From Ignisphaera sp. (lineage in GTDB: Archaea; Thermoproteota; Thermoprotei_A; Sulfolobales; Ignisphaeraceae), in NCBI GenBank assembly GCA_025058535.1, contig JANXEL010000069.1, positions 1 to 64,000 on the forward strand: a stretch of 64,000 nucleotides of DNA. The letters are read 5' to 3'. Of the stretch, positions 8,128-16,021 are shown one piece after another. The translations under genes and the position numbers were made by a program. The notes beneath the pieces are model-generated. The model worked only from the letters and a program-made list of their open reading frames with translations, was not told where the DNA came from and ran no database searches. Position 1 is the stretch's first letter. Each line of letters begins with the position of its first letter.

Positions 8128-9597
8128 GTGTTACTACCTAGTATACGGATGATAATATTGCAGGCACTGTATCACAGCGGCAACATTGTAATGTTTACCC
8201 ATAAACAGCGTAGAGCTCTATTAATACTGTCAATTGTGATGATTATAGCCTCTCTAAATGTAGGGATGAACTACTACGACATGATGTGGTGGATATCATG
8301 GTTCAAGATAGTGCAAGAGAACGGAATCTCATCATTGATATCGATATATGCATTGTGTTCAACGCCAGGGTGTAAGGTTCCCTACCTACCCTTTGCTGTG
8401 CTAATATTTATAGCTGGTTACGCTTTCGTTACAGCAGTTCCTTATGCAATTAGGTATGTGGTGCTAAAGCTGATATTGGTTATGATTCCTTCCATAATTA
8501 TCTTCCACATTCTTAAAAAATATCGTGGACTTGACGTAGCCATACTATGGTTACTGAGCCTACCATTCCTTCAAATACTTATTGTGCTTCAATTTGATGT
8601 TTTAATAGCAATGTTTATAATGCTATCCACTTTATATTTTCTTCTTAACAAAAGCCACTATACAGCCTTCTTCACCGCTCTAGCGACATTGATAAAACCA
8701 GTAGCGGCAGTTACAATACCACTTCACATATTTCTGATGGTTATCAGAAAGGAGTATAAGCAATGCTTCAGATACCTAGCCTTACTAGCACTAACGCTAG
8801 CAGTATTCATACTACCATTCTTTATAGCTTCACCCAATAAATTCATAGAAAATACTGTTCTGTTTCACAGCTCCCGAGCTCCGCAAGACCTCTCCCTCTG
8901 GGCGGTGATAACAGTTTTTGAAGAAAGTAGAATTGTTGAGGAATTAAATTTTATAGATAATCTATGGTTAGTACCCTTCCTTGCATGCTATTCATTGCTA
9001 TTTATGATACTATATAAAACATCTAGAATACAGGACGCTGGTTCATATGTATATCAACCTGCGCTACACAGTGTCGTTGTGTTTGTCCTTCCACTACTCT
9101 TTCTCATAATGTTTAATAAGGTTGGCAACTTTAACTATATTATATGGATTGTGCCAACCTCTTTACTAGTTCTCAATCCCATATATATTAAAAGATTCTA
9201 TATGCTGATGTCATTAGTAGTTTTATTAGGTTCTCTACCCTATGCCATCATGTTAATATTGTTACCGGCCTCAGCAGGCGCTCCAGTATTTATTGTAGAA
9301 GATCTAAGTTATTGGGATGCAAGAGCACTTATAATGCAATCCATAAACTACTACTTTATGTACATACTATCACTACTACAGGCATACATCACTATACCAC
9401 TCACAAACTTCCTAACACCAGCAGAAATGCTAAGGCTGCTCTCATACACTTTCTTAGAAATGAGTGGTCTAAGGAAGGTTCTGCTAATTATGATAATCAT
9501 TGTTTCGCAAACTCTTCTAACCATCACATCACTATTCTACTTAACCGCGATGTTTAGTCATAGGATGAAGGGTGTTAAGATACTTCCTAAGGGTTAG
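8128..9597 (+). CDS. Multi-pass membrane glycosyltransferase-like protein (GT-C/DUF2029-like)
   Basis: 489 residues with about 11-12 hydrophobic segments. Features resembling GT87/DUF2029 mannosyltransferases are a short extracytoplasmic loop with acidic residues after the first TM (Y-Y-D-M-M), a conserved 'LIKPVAAVTIPL' helix near residue 190, and 'NKVGNFNYIIWIVP' near 330, equivalent to the N-x-Y region late in these enzymes. Such proteins use polyprenyl-phosphate sugars to build glycans outside the membrane. Start GTG 8128 or ATG 8149; TATA at about 8080-8092. Stands alone. Topology is clear; sugar transfer is inference. Confidence 0.55.
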   Translation: MLLPSIRMIILQALYHSGNIVMFTHKQRRALLILSIVMIIASLNVGMNYYDMMWWISWFKIVQENGISSLISIYALCSTPGCKVPYLPFAVLIFIAGYAFVTAVPYAIRYVVLKLILVMIPSIIIFHILKKYRGLDVAILWLLSLPFLQILIVLQFDVLIAMFIMLSTLYFLLNKSHYTAFFTALATLIKPVAAVTIPLHIFLMVIRKEYKQCFRYLALLALTLAVFILPFFIASPNKFIENTVLFHSSRAPQDLSLWAVITVFEESRIVEELNFIDNLWLVPFLACYSLLFMILYKTSRIQDAGSYVYQPALHSVVVFVLPLLFLIMFNKVGNFNYIIWIVPTSLLVLNPIYIKRFYMLMSLVVLLGSLPYAIMLILLPASAGAPVFIVEDLSYWDARALIMQSINYYFMYILSLLQAYITIPLTNFLTPAEMLRLLSYTFLEMSGLRKVLLIMIIIVSQTLLTITSLFYLTAMFSHRMKGVKILPKG

Positions 9598-9598
9598 A

Positions 9599-9670
9599 TG
9601 TGGTAGACGTGAATGATCACCATAGTCTCATCCGCTGAAGCTCTAACTTCCCTACCCATGATCTACCACA
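9599..9670. repeat. Long inverted repeat just after the membrane protein gene
   Basis: Nine-base perfect arms TGTGGTAGA (9599-9607) and TCTACCACA (9662-9670) enclose 54 bases and begin two bases after the stop codon. As RNA it would be a stem capping a large loop; it may be a 3'-end processing signal or a separate small RNA. A CTGA and an ATGATCA lie in the loop but are not spaced as C/D boxes. The remaining gene-free sequence to 9871 holds nothing else I recognise. Confidence 0.35.
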
Positions 9671-9871
9671 GCATACAACATATGCATCTTTCTGTAAGTA
9701 GGATTGCAATCAAATCAATTCCTTAAGACTGCAGTTATGCTCCACTCTATTGAAGACTAGGTGGAATATCATTGATGATCAACTGTAAAACACTTTACTA
9801 ATAAAAATGCCCTAATGATTATTTTACTGAAATAATGTAGAGTATATCTATATACCCTGAAATCTCTAGGT

Positions 9872-10264
9872 TCAACATTTTAGAGTCCCGATGGCAATAT
9901 CTGTAAAGCTTTTTCTATGTTCATCACTAAGCTTTTTTAATTTTTGATAAAGCTCAGTATGCGCCTTTTCTTTTAATCTTACAAAATATGTTATGTGGTT
10001 GACCAAATGCCTAACATCGTTGAACGTTTTATTACATGCTGGACATCGCCAGCAGTTGTCTGTACGTTGTAGAGCTGTTTGCGCTGTAACCTTCTCCACC
10101 TTTTCCATTAATTCTCGAGGCTGTAGAAACGATGCAGCTATGCCATACCATAGTTTATAGGGATCTTCATTGCATAAAGCGGCAATAGATTTCACAATCT
10201 CTATAGTAAATGGAGTACCAGCTTGTTTAGCTAATTCCAAGTATCTCTCTGTACACTCCCTCAT
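9872..10264 (-). CDS. Small C2H2-like zinc-finger protein
   Basis: 130 residues from the ATG at 10264, preferred over TTG 10276 because GGAG sits six bases before it. An N-terminal helical domain (about 1-65) is followed by CWRCPACNKTFNDVRHLVNH, a C-x2-C-x9-H-x3-H finger, and a basic/acidic helical tail. Single C2H2 fingers of this kind occur in archaeal DNA- or RNA-binding proteins. No partner gene adjoins it. I do not recognise the full-length family; nucleic-acid binding is inferred from the finger alone. Confidence 0.65.
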   Translation of the reverse strand: MRECTERYLELAKQAGTPFTIEIVKSIAALCNEDPYKLWYGIAASFLQPRELMEKVEKVTAQTALQRTDNCWRCPACNKTFNDVRHLVNHITYFVRLKEKAHTELYQKLKKLSDEHRKSFTDIAIGTLKC

Positions 10265-10346
10265 AGAGATCTCCAACTGCGCTTTTAGTAGATCTAGTTA
10301 AAATTTTAGCTGTCTACTACATAAAATTCTGTAAAGCTCCAGGATG

Positions 10347-10410
10347 TGTGAGCCAGATGATGTGTGAAGAATTCTGAAACAGTGATGAAGCTTAGAAGGG
10401 CTGATGCTAC
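10347..10410 (+). ncRNA. C/D box sRNA, double guide
   Basis: Box C ATGATGT (10357-10363), 10-nt guide (10364-10373), D' CTGA (10374-10377), 4-nt spacer, C' GTGATGA (10382-10388), 12-nt guide (10389-10400) and D CTGA (10401-10404). D', C' and D match consensus exactly; box C differs only in its last base, which is not in the kink-turn core. A TATA-like TACATAAAATT at about 10315-10325 would start a transcript near 10347. Guides would pair with AATTCTTCAC and CCCTTCTAAGCT; I could not assign rRNA or tRNA targets. Apart from this RNA and the tRNA promoter (TTTATAAG near 10690), the gene-free interval 10265-10725 shows nothing I can support. Confidence 0.65.
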
Positions 10411-10725
10411 GGCGCTTCAAAACATAGATTTTCTTTACTAAACTTTACTAAGACATTAGCATGTAAACTCCTTTATTCCATAGGTGCACAGCCTCCTATA
10501 CTATTTACTATTGACTATAGATCCCTTAACACCTAGTGCAAAACTCATTTTTGTAATAACCCTTTGTTCGATCTATGCTCAGCAGCTATTATTTCCAATT
10601 ACCGCTACTCCAAATTCTTCATTTAGAGTAATACTCTCTAACATACAGTACAATAAACTCATAGTCTACGGAAACCTATTATATTAAGATTTATAAGCCT
10701 AGCGTCCATAATCTAGAACTGGGTT

Positions 10726-10818
10726 GCCGCCGTAGCTCAGCCTGGTGGAGCGCCGGACTCATAGACAAGGTGTGTTTGGGAGATCCGGTGGTCGCGGGTT
10801 CAAGTCCCGCCGGCGGCA
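10726..10818 (+). tRNA. tRNA-Met (CAU), elongator, with 19-nt intron
   Basis: Acceptor GCCGCCG/CGGCGGC, T-arm CGGGTTCAAGTCCCG-type, discriminator A, no encoded CCA. Anticodon CAU at 10760-10762; the stem CCGGA/TCCGG is completed only after removing an intron at 10764-10782 in the canonical 37/38 position, where a bulge-helix-bulge can form. It lacks the A1-U72 pair and three G-C anticodon-stem pairs of initiators, and crenarchaeal elongator tRNA-Met commonly carries such an intron. Intron ends could shift by a base. Confidence 0.92.
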
Positions 10819-10890
10819 TTCAATTACCTAATTAGATTTTTAGTTAAAATAAATTCACTGAGACAAAGTTAATCTACGGTGTATTTATTA

Positions 10891-11376
10891 ATGAATTCGA
10901 GAAACCTAAATGAACTGCTTGATGATATAATGATATGTGCCCTTTTAATGAGTGAGAGAGATAGTTACAAAGAATTTGTTGATTGTATACCTGAAGCGCT
11001 TCATTCAATATATGAACTATCACTGATACTGGGAGTTAAAGTGAGATACTCAACCATTAACACCATTCTCGGCTATGTAAGAGGATTTGATGAATTGGGA
11101 GAATTTGATGTGGATAGAATGATAGCTTTATTAAGACAGCTGGCAAGCAATAATGCAGAGAATCTAAGTAAAGTCTTACTACGGAGAGTATTAGAGATAG
11201 CTGTAGGTAAGGAAATAAATATCACTACACATTCAAGGGATGCGCTGGAATTATTATTATCGACTTTCTATGCGATGTTTCTCTTAACGCTATACAACTT
11301 TGAGAAAGATACACAAATACAGGATATACCAATAATCTCCATACCCCAGACCTCTGCAGAAACCATAACAGTTTAA
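10891..11376 (+). CDS. Uncharacterised helical protein
   Basis: 161 residues from ATG 10891 (GTG 10879 is four codons upstream). Predicted mostly alpha-helical: repeated Leu-rich amphipathic segments, a hydrophobic helix near the C-terminus (LLSTFYAMFLLTLYNF), and a short polar Ile/Pro/Ser/Thr tail. No catalytic or metal-binding motif is visible. It sits alone between two tRNA genes and may share a transcript with neither. I do not recognise the family; codon use looks like that of its neighbours, so a real gene is likely. Confidence 0.6.
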   Translation: MNSRNLNELLDDIMICALLMSERDSYKEFVDCIPEALHSIYELSLILGVKVRYSTINTILGYVRGFDELGEFDVDRMIALLRQLASNNAENLSKVLLRRVLEIAVGKEINITTHSRDALELLLSTFYAMFLLTLYNFEKDTQIQDIPIISIPQTSAETITV

Positions 11377-11434
11377 AGGGCAGAGTAGAAACAAATATCT
11401 GTGTTGGAACTATCTATGTTGGAACTCTTACAAT

Positions 11435-11511
11435 GGGGCCGTAGTTTAGCTTGGTAGAATGCGGGGCTTGGGCCCCCGTGGTCCGGGGTTCAAATCCCCG
11501 CGGCCCCACCA
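11435..11511 (+). tRNA. tRNA-Pro (UGG), intronless, CCA encoded
   Basis: Acceptor GGGGCCG/CGGCCCC (11435-11441 and 11501-11507), anticodon stem CGGGG/CCCCG with loop C-T-T-G-G-G-C giving anticodon UGG, T-loop TTCAAAT, discriminator A at 11508, then CCA at 11509-11511. No intron, in contrast to the tRNA-Pro(GGG) at 58870. Cloverleaf complete. Confidence 0.95.
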
Positions 11512-12029
11512 AACAATGGATCAACTGTACCAGTATACGAGTGTGTTAAACATGAGTATACCAAAACACTTTGTAGCAAAATAGATGTATTCAGCTACTT
11601 CGATATAGAAGTTTCACATTTGCTATAACTGCAGCTAGGCCCTTTGCTTACCTAAGGCTCCTAAATATCCTAACAGCATGTTCTGTAGATTTTTGCCATG
11701 ATTAATAATGACCGTCTTTCGACCTCTACTAGAATTACATATATTGTAGCTGCAGCCATGATCATTAAAATGTTCATGAATCTTCAGTAGTCTGCGGGAA
11801 ACAGACAACTAGTACAGATGTTCAAAATTCCTATGCTGCCATAGGACACTCACACTTTTCGTTAAATTACGGGTTTTCTCCATCATTATTTCTCTTTAAC
11901 TGCCCTATTCTAATATATTATATCGGAGGTTAAAATAATCTGCAGTAATTATATAACGCAAATCATAGCATTTTAGTGGTAATGGGTAGTATTAATACCA
12001 GCAGTCAATGTGATACCATGACATAAAAT
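11512..12029. other. 518-bp gene-free stretch
   Basis: AT-rich; no ORF of substance. A 30-codon ORF from ATG 11699 (M-I-N-N-D-R-L-S-T) has a hydrophobic end but no ribosome-binding site, and I do not call it. A weak hairpin with GTCTG/CAGAC arms lies near 11791-11808. Otherwise nothing recognisable. Confidence 0.4.
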
Positions 12030-12254
12030 TTAGGTAGCATAAAATCTTGCGTAGAGTGCCTCTACATCTCTTGGTATAATAACTATTGCTGCGGTAGGGC
12101 ATCTAACTATGCAAGCTCTACACCCAACGCATTTGTCAGTGTTTGCAGGGATGGATTTTTTATCGTCTATTACAAATACTTTATTTGGACATACAGCATA
12201 GCACTGTGCACATCCTATACACTTTACTTGATCTACATGCACTTTATAACCCAT
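12030..12254 (-). CDS. 2[4Fe-4S] ferredoxin
   Basis: 74 residues with two cluster-binding motifs, CIGCAQCYAVCP (about 12-23) and CVGCRACIVRCP (about 42-53), each with the fourth Cys donated to the other cluster in the usual ferredoxin fold. Its ATG lies 3 bp after the stop of the DUF362 gene, so the two are co-translated. In many archaea and bacteria DUF362 and a 4Fe-4S domain are fused in one polypeptide; here they are separate. Probable electron carrier for the DUF362 partner. Confidence 0.92.
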   Translation of the reverse strand: MGYKVHVDQVKCIGCAQCYAVCPNKVFVIDDKKSIPANTDKCVGCRACIVRCPTAAIVIIPRDVEALYARFYAT

Positions 12255-12257
12255 TTA

Positions 12258-13187
12258 CTAAACCCTTACAATTTTATATTCCATTCTTCCAAGACCCTTT
12301 CTGTATAAGGCTTCAACCTGTAGGTATGGATCCCTTCCATGAAGTATAAAGAATTTATTTTCACCCGGTTTCATACCTGCCTTTTCAGCAATTGAGTTCG
12401 GCATGATAGGGGCCTGGTTTATTAAATCTATAGCAGCCTTTTCTAGTGCAACGACATCATCGGAGGCCATTATACCTATATCTGGGACTATTGGTGTATC
12501 AGACCAGGGCGCACAATCACATGTAGGCGCAACATCCATAACATAGTTTATATGGAATACCTTGTCCTGCTTATTGAGAATGACAGCATGGAATGCATCA
12601 GCCAATCCCTCTTGAAAAGCTTTCCCCATAGGGTCATCCCTTTCAAGATTATGTATTGCTGAACGTGTATTTGGACCTACGCACCCCATGGATATATTCT
12701 TTATAGCTCCTCCGTATCCTGATGATGGATGGCCCTTACTGTGAGCAAAATTTATAAGAACATCAGCGTAGAACACGCTCGTCCCAACTTCAACTTCACT
12801 TATTCTAAGTGGATTGGGTACATGCACCTTAATAACGTCGGTCTCTTTTATACCCGACACAGGAACTACAGGAGCGCTAATAGCACCATAACCATACCCG
12901 TTTTCGATGCCAATTATTGAATGCCTTAGTCCCCAAGTATCTGTTAAGAAGGGTATTCCCCCAAGTTTTTTAACATAGTCGACAAGTATTTTAACAAATA
13001 TTGGTCTTATTACACGATATCCCCCGTGGTGCATATCTCCAAAATGGATCTTTATAGCTACTATATTACCCTCTGTAATAATGTTCTTCAAAGGACTAGT
13101 ATCTAATAGTTTGATGAATTTGTAGGGTAGGCTGTATTCTTTTTCAAGCCTCTCTAATTTTGCATCTGCAAACAATACTTTTGACAT
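12258..13187 (-). CDS. DUF362 family protein, linked to ferredoxin
   Basis: 309 residues covering the DUF362 domain: 'VAIKIHFGDMHHGGYRV' (about 43-59), 'INFAHSKGHPSSGYGGAIKN' (about 145-165, the family signature for a glycine-rich loop), 'CDCAPWSDTPIVPDIGIMAS' (about 228-247) and 'ALEKAAIDL'. The biochemical role of DUF362 is not established; association with iron-sulfur proteins suggests redox work. Followed after 3 bp by the ferredoxin gene. A normal family member with no missing blocks seen. Confidence 0.88.
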   Translation of the reverse strand: MSKVLFADAKLERLEKEYSLPYKFIKLLDTSPLKNIITEGNIVAIKIHFGDMHHGGYRVIRPIFVKILVDYVKKLGGIPFLTDTWGLRHSIIGIENGYGYGAISAPVVPVSGIKETDVIKVHVPNPLRISEVEVGTSVFYADVLINFAHSKGHPSSGYGGAIKNISMGCVGPNTRSAIHNLERDDPMGKAFQEGLADAFHAVILNKQDKVFHINYVMDVAPTCDCAPWSDTPIVPDIGIMASDDVVALEKAAIDLINQAPIMPNSIAEKAGMKPGENKFFILHGRDPYLQVEALYRKGLGRMEYKIVRV

Positions 13188-13339
13188 GATACCCGACCTG
13201 GATTAATTAGTATGATATACGAACCTACCTTCTAAATTTAATTTATAAATTTTTGCTTCATTACAAGCAGTTAAATGAGTTCTCTACCTATAAACTGCAA
13301 TAGGCTAACGTGTACTACTATTGCTGGTGTGTTAGTCTA

Positions 13340-15514
13340 TCACGTTTTATATGTTAATGATCTGGCCTCTTCAACTATTTTCTTCCCCCAGTTTTCGCCT
13401 AAAATCTTAATCACATCACCCTCCCTATCGACTATGTCTCTTATAGTTCTTATACCGTGGTTCAATAGCATACGTGCTCTAACCCTTCCAACGTATCTCA
13501 GCTTTACTAGATCAAGAGCATCTTCTCTAATTCCGTGCTTCAATCTTTCATTTAATAGCTTGAGGTATTCACTATGATTGTGCATATTAACGGTTCTAGC
13601 TATTATTGATGCTGCATATGTTAACCATTCTCCATTTTCCTTTACAACTCTTAAATCGCCTGCCTCAATACCATACCTCTGTAAAATCTCTCTCTCAGGA
13701 ACTTCGCTTATCCAGTCTCGTAGAATTGAGCCCACTATAAAGCCTCGAAGTCGATCAACCTTAGGATCGTTCATCTTGAATTCAAGATTTTCAGGAGGAA
13801 TTTCCTCATATGAATCATAACTGTCAATGAAATTGGAGTAGTATTCATACACACTCTTATTTATGCTTACCTCAGAAAAGTCAGGGGTCATGCCAACTAG
13901 TGTCAAGTAGTAGATCTCAGATATTCTTTTGGCATGTGTAAGACCGTCTACTATGATGTAGCTAGTTATAGGATCTACATAAAGCCTTGAAGTAACTATA
14001 CCGAGTTTTGATGGTATGAAAGTGAGCTTCTTTCCAACCCCTTCTGATGAAATCATAGTTAGCTCTTCGAGGAGTGTTAGTGTTCTCTCTATCTTTGATT
14101 CAATAACACTTCTACCTATCTTTAGTGAGGCAAATGAGTTGGAAAAGAATGATATTAGCTTATGCAGCGTATTTGCCTCACCAGAAGCTATTACAGCCAA
14201 CAGGTGGCGTCTTAAGGCTTCACCGTTCCATAAAACAGAATGAACCGGCTCTGGGTTGCCTTTCACGTAGTAGAGAGCTTCGTTCTGCGTTCTAGAATCT
14301 TTTGCAACAATCACTATCCCGTACGGATCGTATTGTGGTCTACCTGCCCTTCCAGCAAGTTGCTTGTATTCAAGAATGGGTATTCTTGTTACAGTTCTAC
14401 CGTTAAAAAACTTTGTATTTATGATAACTACCCTTGCAGGAAGATTTACACCCATGGCGAGCGTAGGTGTTGCAGCAACGTACTTTATTAGTCTCTCACG
14501 AAAAGCCTCTTCAACGAACTTTCTTGCTTCGGGGGTGAGGCCTGCATGGTGATACGCAGCACCACACTTAATTAGTGAAGACAACCCTTCATATTCAAAA
14601 TCATTAACACTTTCTCTGAGCTTTGTTACTAGAAGATTTAACTGTTCTCTATCATTACTAGATAAGTTTTCACATAATACATGCGAATACTTAGCAGCTA
14701 GCTCTTCAACAGCCTTTCTAGAATACTTAAACTCAAGTACATTAAATCCCTCTTTAGCTGCTCTTAAAATCCAGTACTCTGTTATATCACCGACCGTATT
14801 CGGGATATCCATTTCCATAAAGTCACTAGGTATGTGGATAACCCACCCTTTACTACTTCCTAGATAATAAGTTACGAATTCATATAATTTAACAGGCCTC
14901 CATTCAGATCTAACAAGTTTTGCTCCAAGCCATCTTGCTAACTCCTCAGAATTTCCGATGGTTGCTGAAAGACCCACAATTTGCACTCCCATCATCTTAG
15001 CTCTTATAGCAATCATCTCAACTATATGCCCTCGATTTTCATCACCAATCATGTGAAGTTCATCAATAACTAACGTGCCCACTTTTTTGAGCCACACCGG
15101 ATTTCTACGCATTATTGAATCTAGCCTCTCATAGGTTGATACGATGATATCATAATTCTCTAGCCTGGCTAACTCTTCGTCAGTAACCTCATAGTCTCCT
15201 GTAGAGATGGTTATCCTAATACCGTATTTTTCCCATGATTTAAACTCATTAAATTTTTCATATGCAAGTGCTTTCAATGGGCTAGTATAAATACCCTTGA
15301 AACCTTTTAGAACAGCATTTACAAGTGCCATCTCGCCAATCAAGGTCTTACCGCTGGCTGTCGGAGCCGAAACAACAATGCTATAACCATTCAAAAGACC
15401 ATTTTGTAAAGCCTCTAATTGAGGTGGCTTAAAATCTACTATACCTCTATCTCTAAGTCCTCTAGCCATGATCTGAGGCAATTCTATATCAGCATTGCTT
15501 ATCATGGTATACAC
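13340..15514 (-). CDS. hel308: ATP-dependent DNA helicase Hel308
   Basis: 724 residues, the normal length for Hel308/Hjm, a superfamily 2 3'-5' helicase that acts at stalled replication forks. Seen in order: Q-motif region 'FKPPQLEALQNG', Walker A 'APTASGKT' (about 50-57), DExH box 'DELH' (about 146-149), motif III 'LSATIGN', 'AAYHHAGL', motif VI 'QLAGRAGRPQYD' (about 386-397), then a winged helix, ratchet domain and a C-terminal helix-hairpin-helix 'LRYVGRVRARMLLNHGIRT' (about 665-684). Start GTG 15514, or ATG at 15505. Divergent from the permease gene across a palindrome-rich 0.5-kb region. Confidence 0.95.
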   Translation of the reverse strand: MYTMISNADIELPQIMARGLRDRGIVDFKPPQLEALQNGLLNGYSIVVSAPTASGKTLIGEMALVNAVLKGFKGIYTSPLKALAYEKFNEFKSWEKYGIRITISTGDYEVTDEELARLENYDIIVSTYERLDSIMRRNPVWLKKVGTLVIDELHMIGDENRGHIVEMIAIRAKMMGVQIVGLSATIGNSEELARWLGAKLVRSEWRPVKLYEFVTYYLGSSKGWVIHIPSDFMEMDIPNTVGDITEYWILRAAKEGFNVLEFKYSRKAVEELAAKYSHVLCENLSSNDREQLNLLVTKLRESVNDFEYEGLSSLIKCGAAYHHAGLTPEARKFVEEAFRERLIKYVAATPTLAMGVNLPARVVIINTKFFNGRTVTRIPILEYKQLAGRAGRPQYDPYGIVIVAKDSRTQNEALYYVKGNPEPVHSVLWNGEALRRHLLAVIASGEANTLHKLISFFSNSFASLKIGRSVIESKIERTLTLLEELTMISSEGVGKKLTFIPSKLGIVTSRLYVDPITSYIIVDGLTHAKRISEIYYLTLVGMTPDFSEVSINKSVYEYYSNFIDSYDSYEEIPPENLEFKMNDPKVDRLRGFIVGSILRDWISEVPEREILQRYGIEAGDLRVVKENGEWLTYAASIIARTVNMHNHSEYLKLLNERLKHGIREDALDLVKLRYVGRVRARMLLNHGIRTIRDIVDREGDVIKILGENWGKKIVEEARSLTYKT

Positions 15515-16021
15515 TTGTCACCTATCAACTTAATAGTAGTCGAGTTGGAAAGCTTAAGAGTAAGCTGATAAATATAGGGATATAATGAGTATAATTTTAT
15601 GCAAACTAATTGGTAATAGTAACACCTTTAAGCAATAATTCTCCTCAGGCTACAGCTTCAATATTTTTAGCTCAGCTAATAGTAGTACGGTGGAAATCAC
15701 CGTAATGATAATTATTAATTTAGTAAAGCTGCACTTCCATGCATGGAACACCTAAAGATGCTTAGAGGCCAGATGTCACTATGGTAACCTACAATCGGTA
15801 GTAAGTGGTGCGGAGAATTATCGGACAGCAATACTCCACATATTTTACCACTTGCTGCTTATTGAAAAAGCTATTACTCACACTAAATCTAAATATTTAG
15901 AGTTAACCTACTACAATTGTCAGTAGTGTTGTATGTTAATAACGTTAATGCTTATTAGCTTTACAATACCCCAAATCTCCTTCTATTTGAAGGCGATCAC
16001 TAACATAAAAGGAGATGAGTC
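15515..16021. promoter_or_regulatory. Divergent promoter region rich in palindromes
   Basis: No gene. Perfect palindromes are TACGGTG/CACCGTA around a GAAAT loop (15686-15704) and the 14-base TTCCATGCATGGAA (15735-15748). A larger nested fold has arms AAGTGGT (15803-15809)/ACCACTT (15847-15853) with GGAG/CTCC inside. These lie between the divergent starts of hel308 and the permease and could be operators or a structured RNA. The ribosome-binding site GGAGATGA at about 16011 precedes the GTG at 16022. I saw no match to the archaeal origin recognition box. Confidence 0.4.

Noticed and set aside
10484-10687. 67-codon hydrophobic ORF from GTG upstream of tRNA-Met
   Set aside because: No ribosome-binding site or promoter in place; runs into the tRNA promoter; composition explained by AT-rich sequence.
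11699-11791. 30-codon ORF with a hydrophobic end
   Set aside because: Too short, no ribosome-binding site or promoter; expected by chance.
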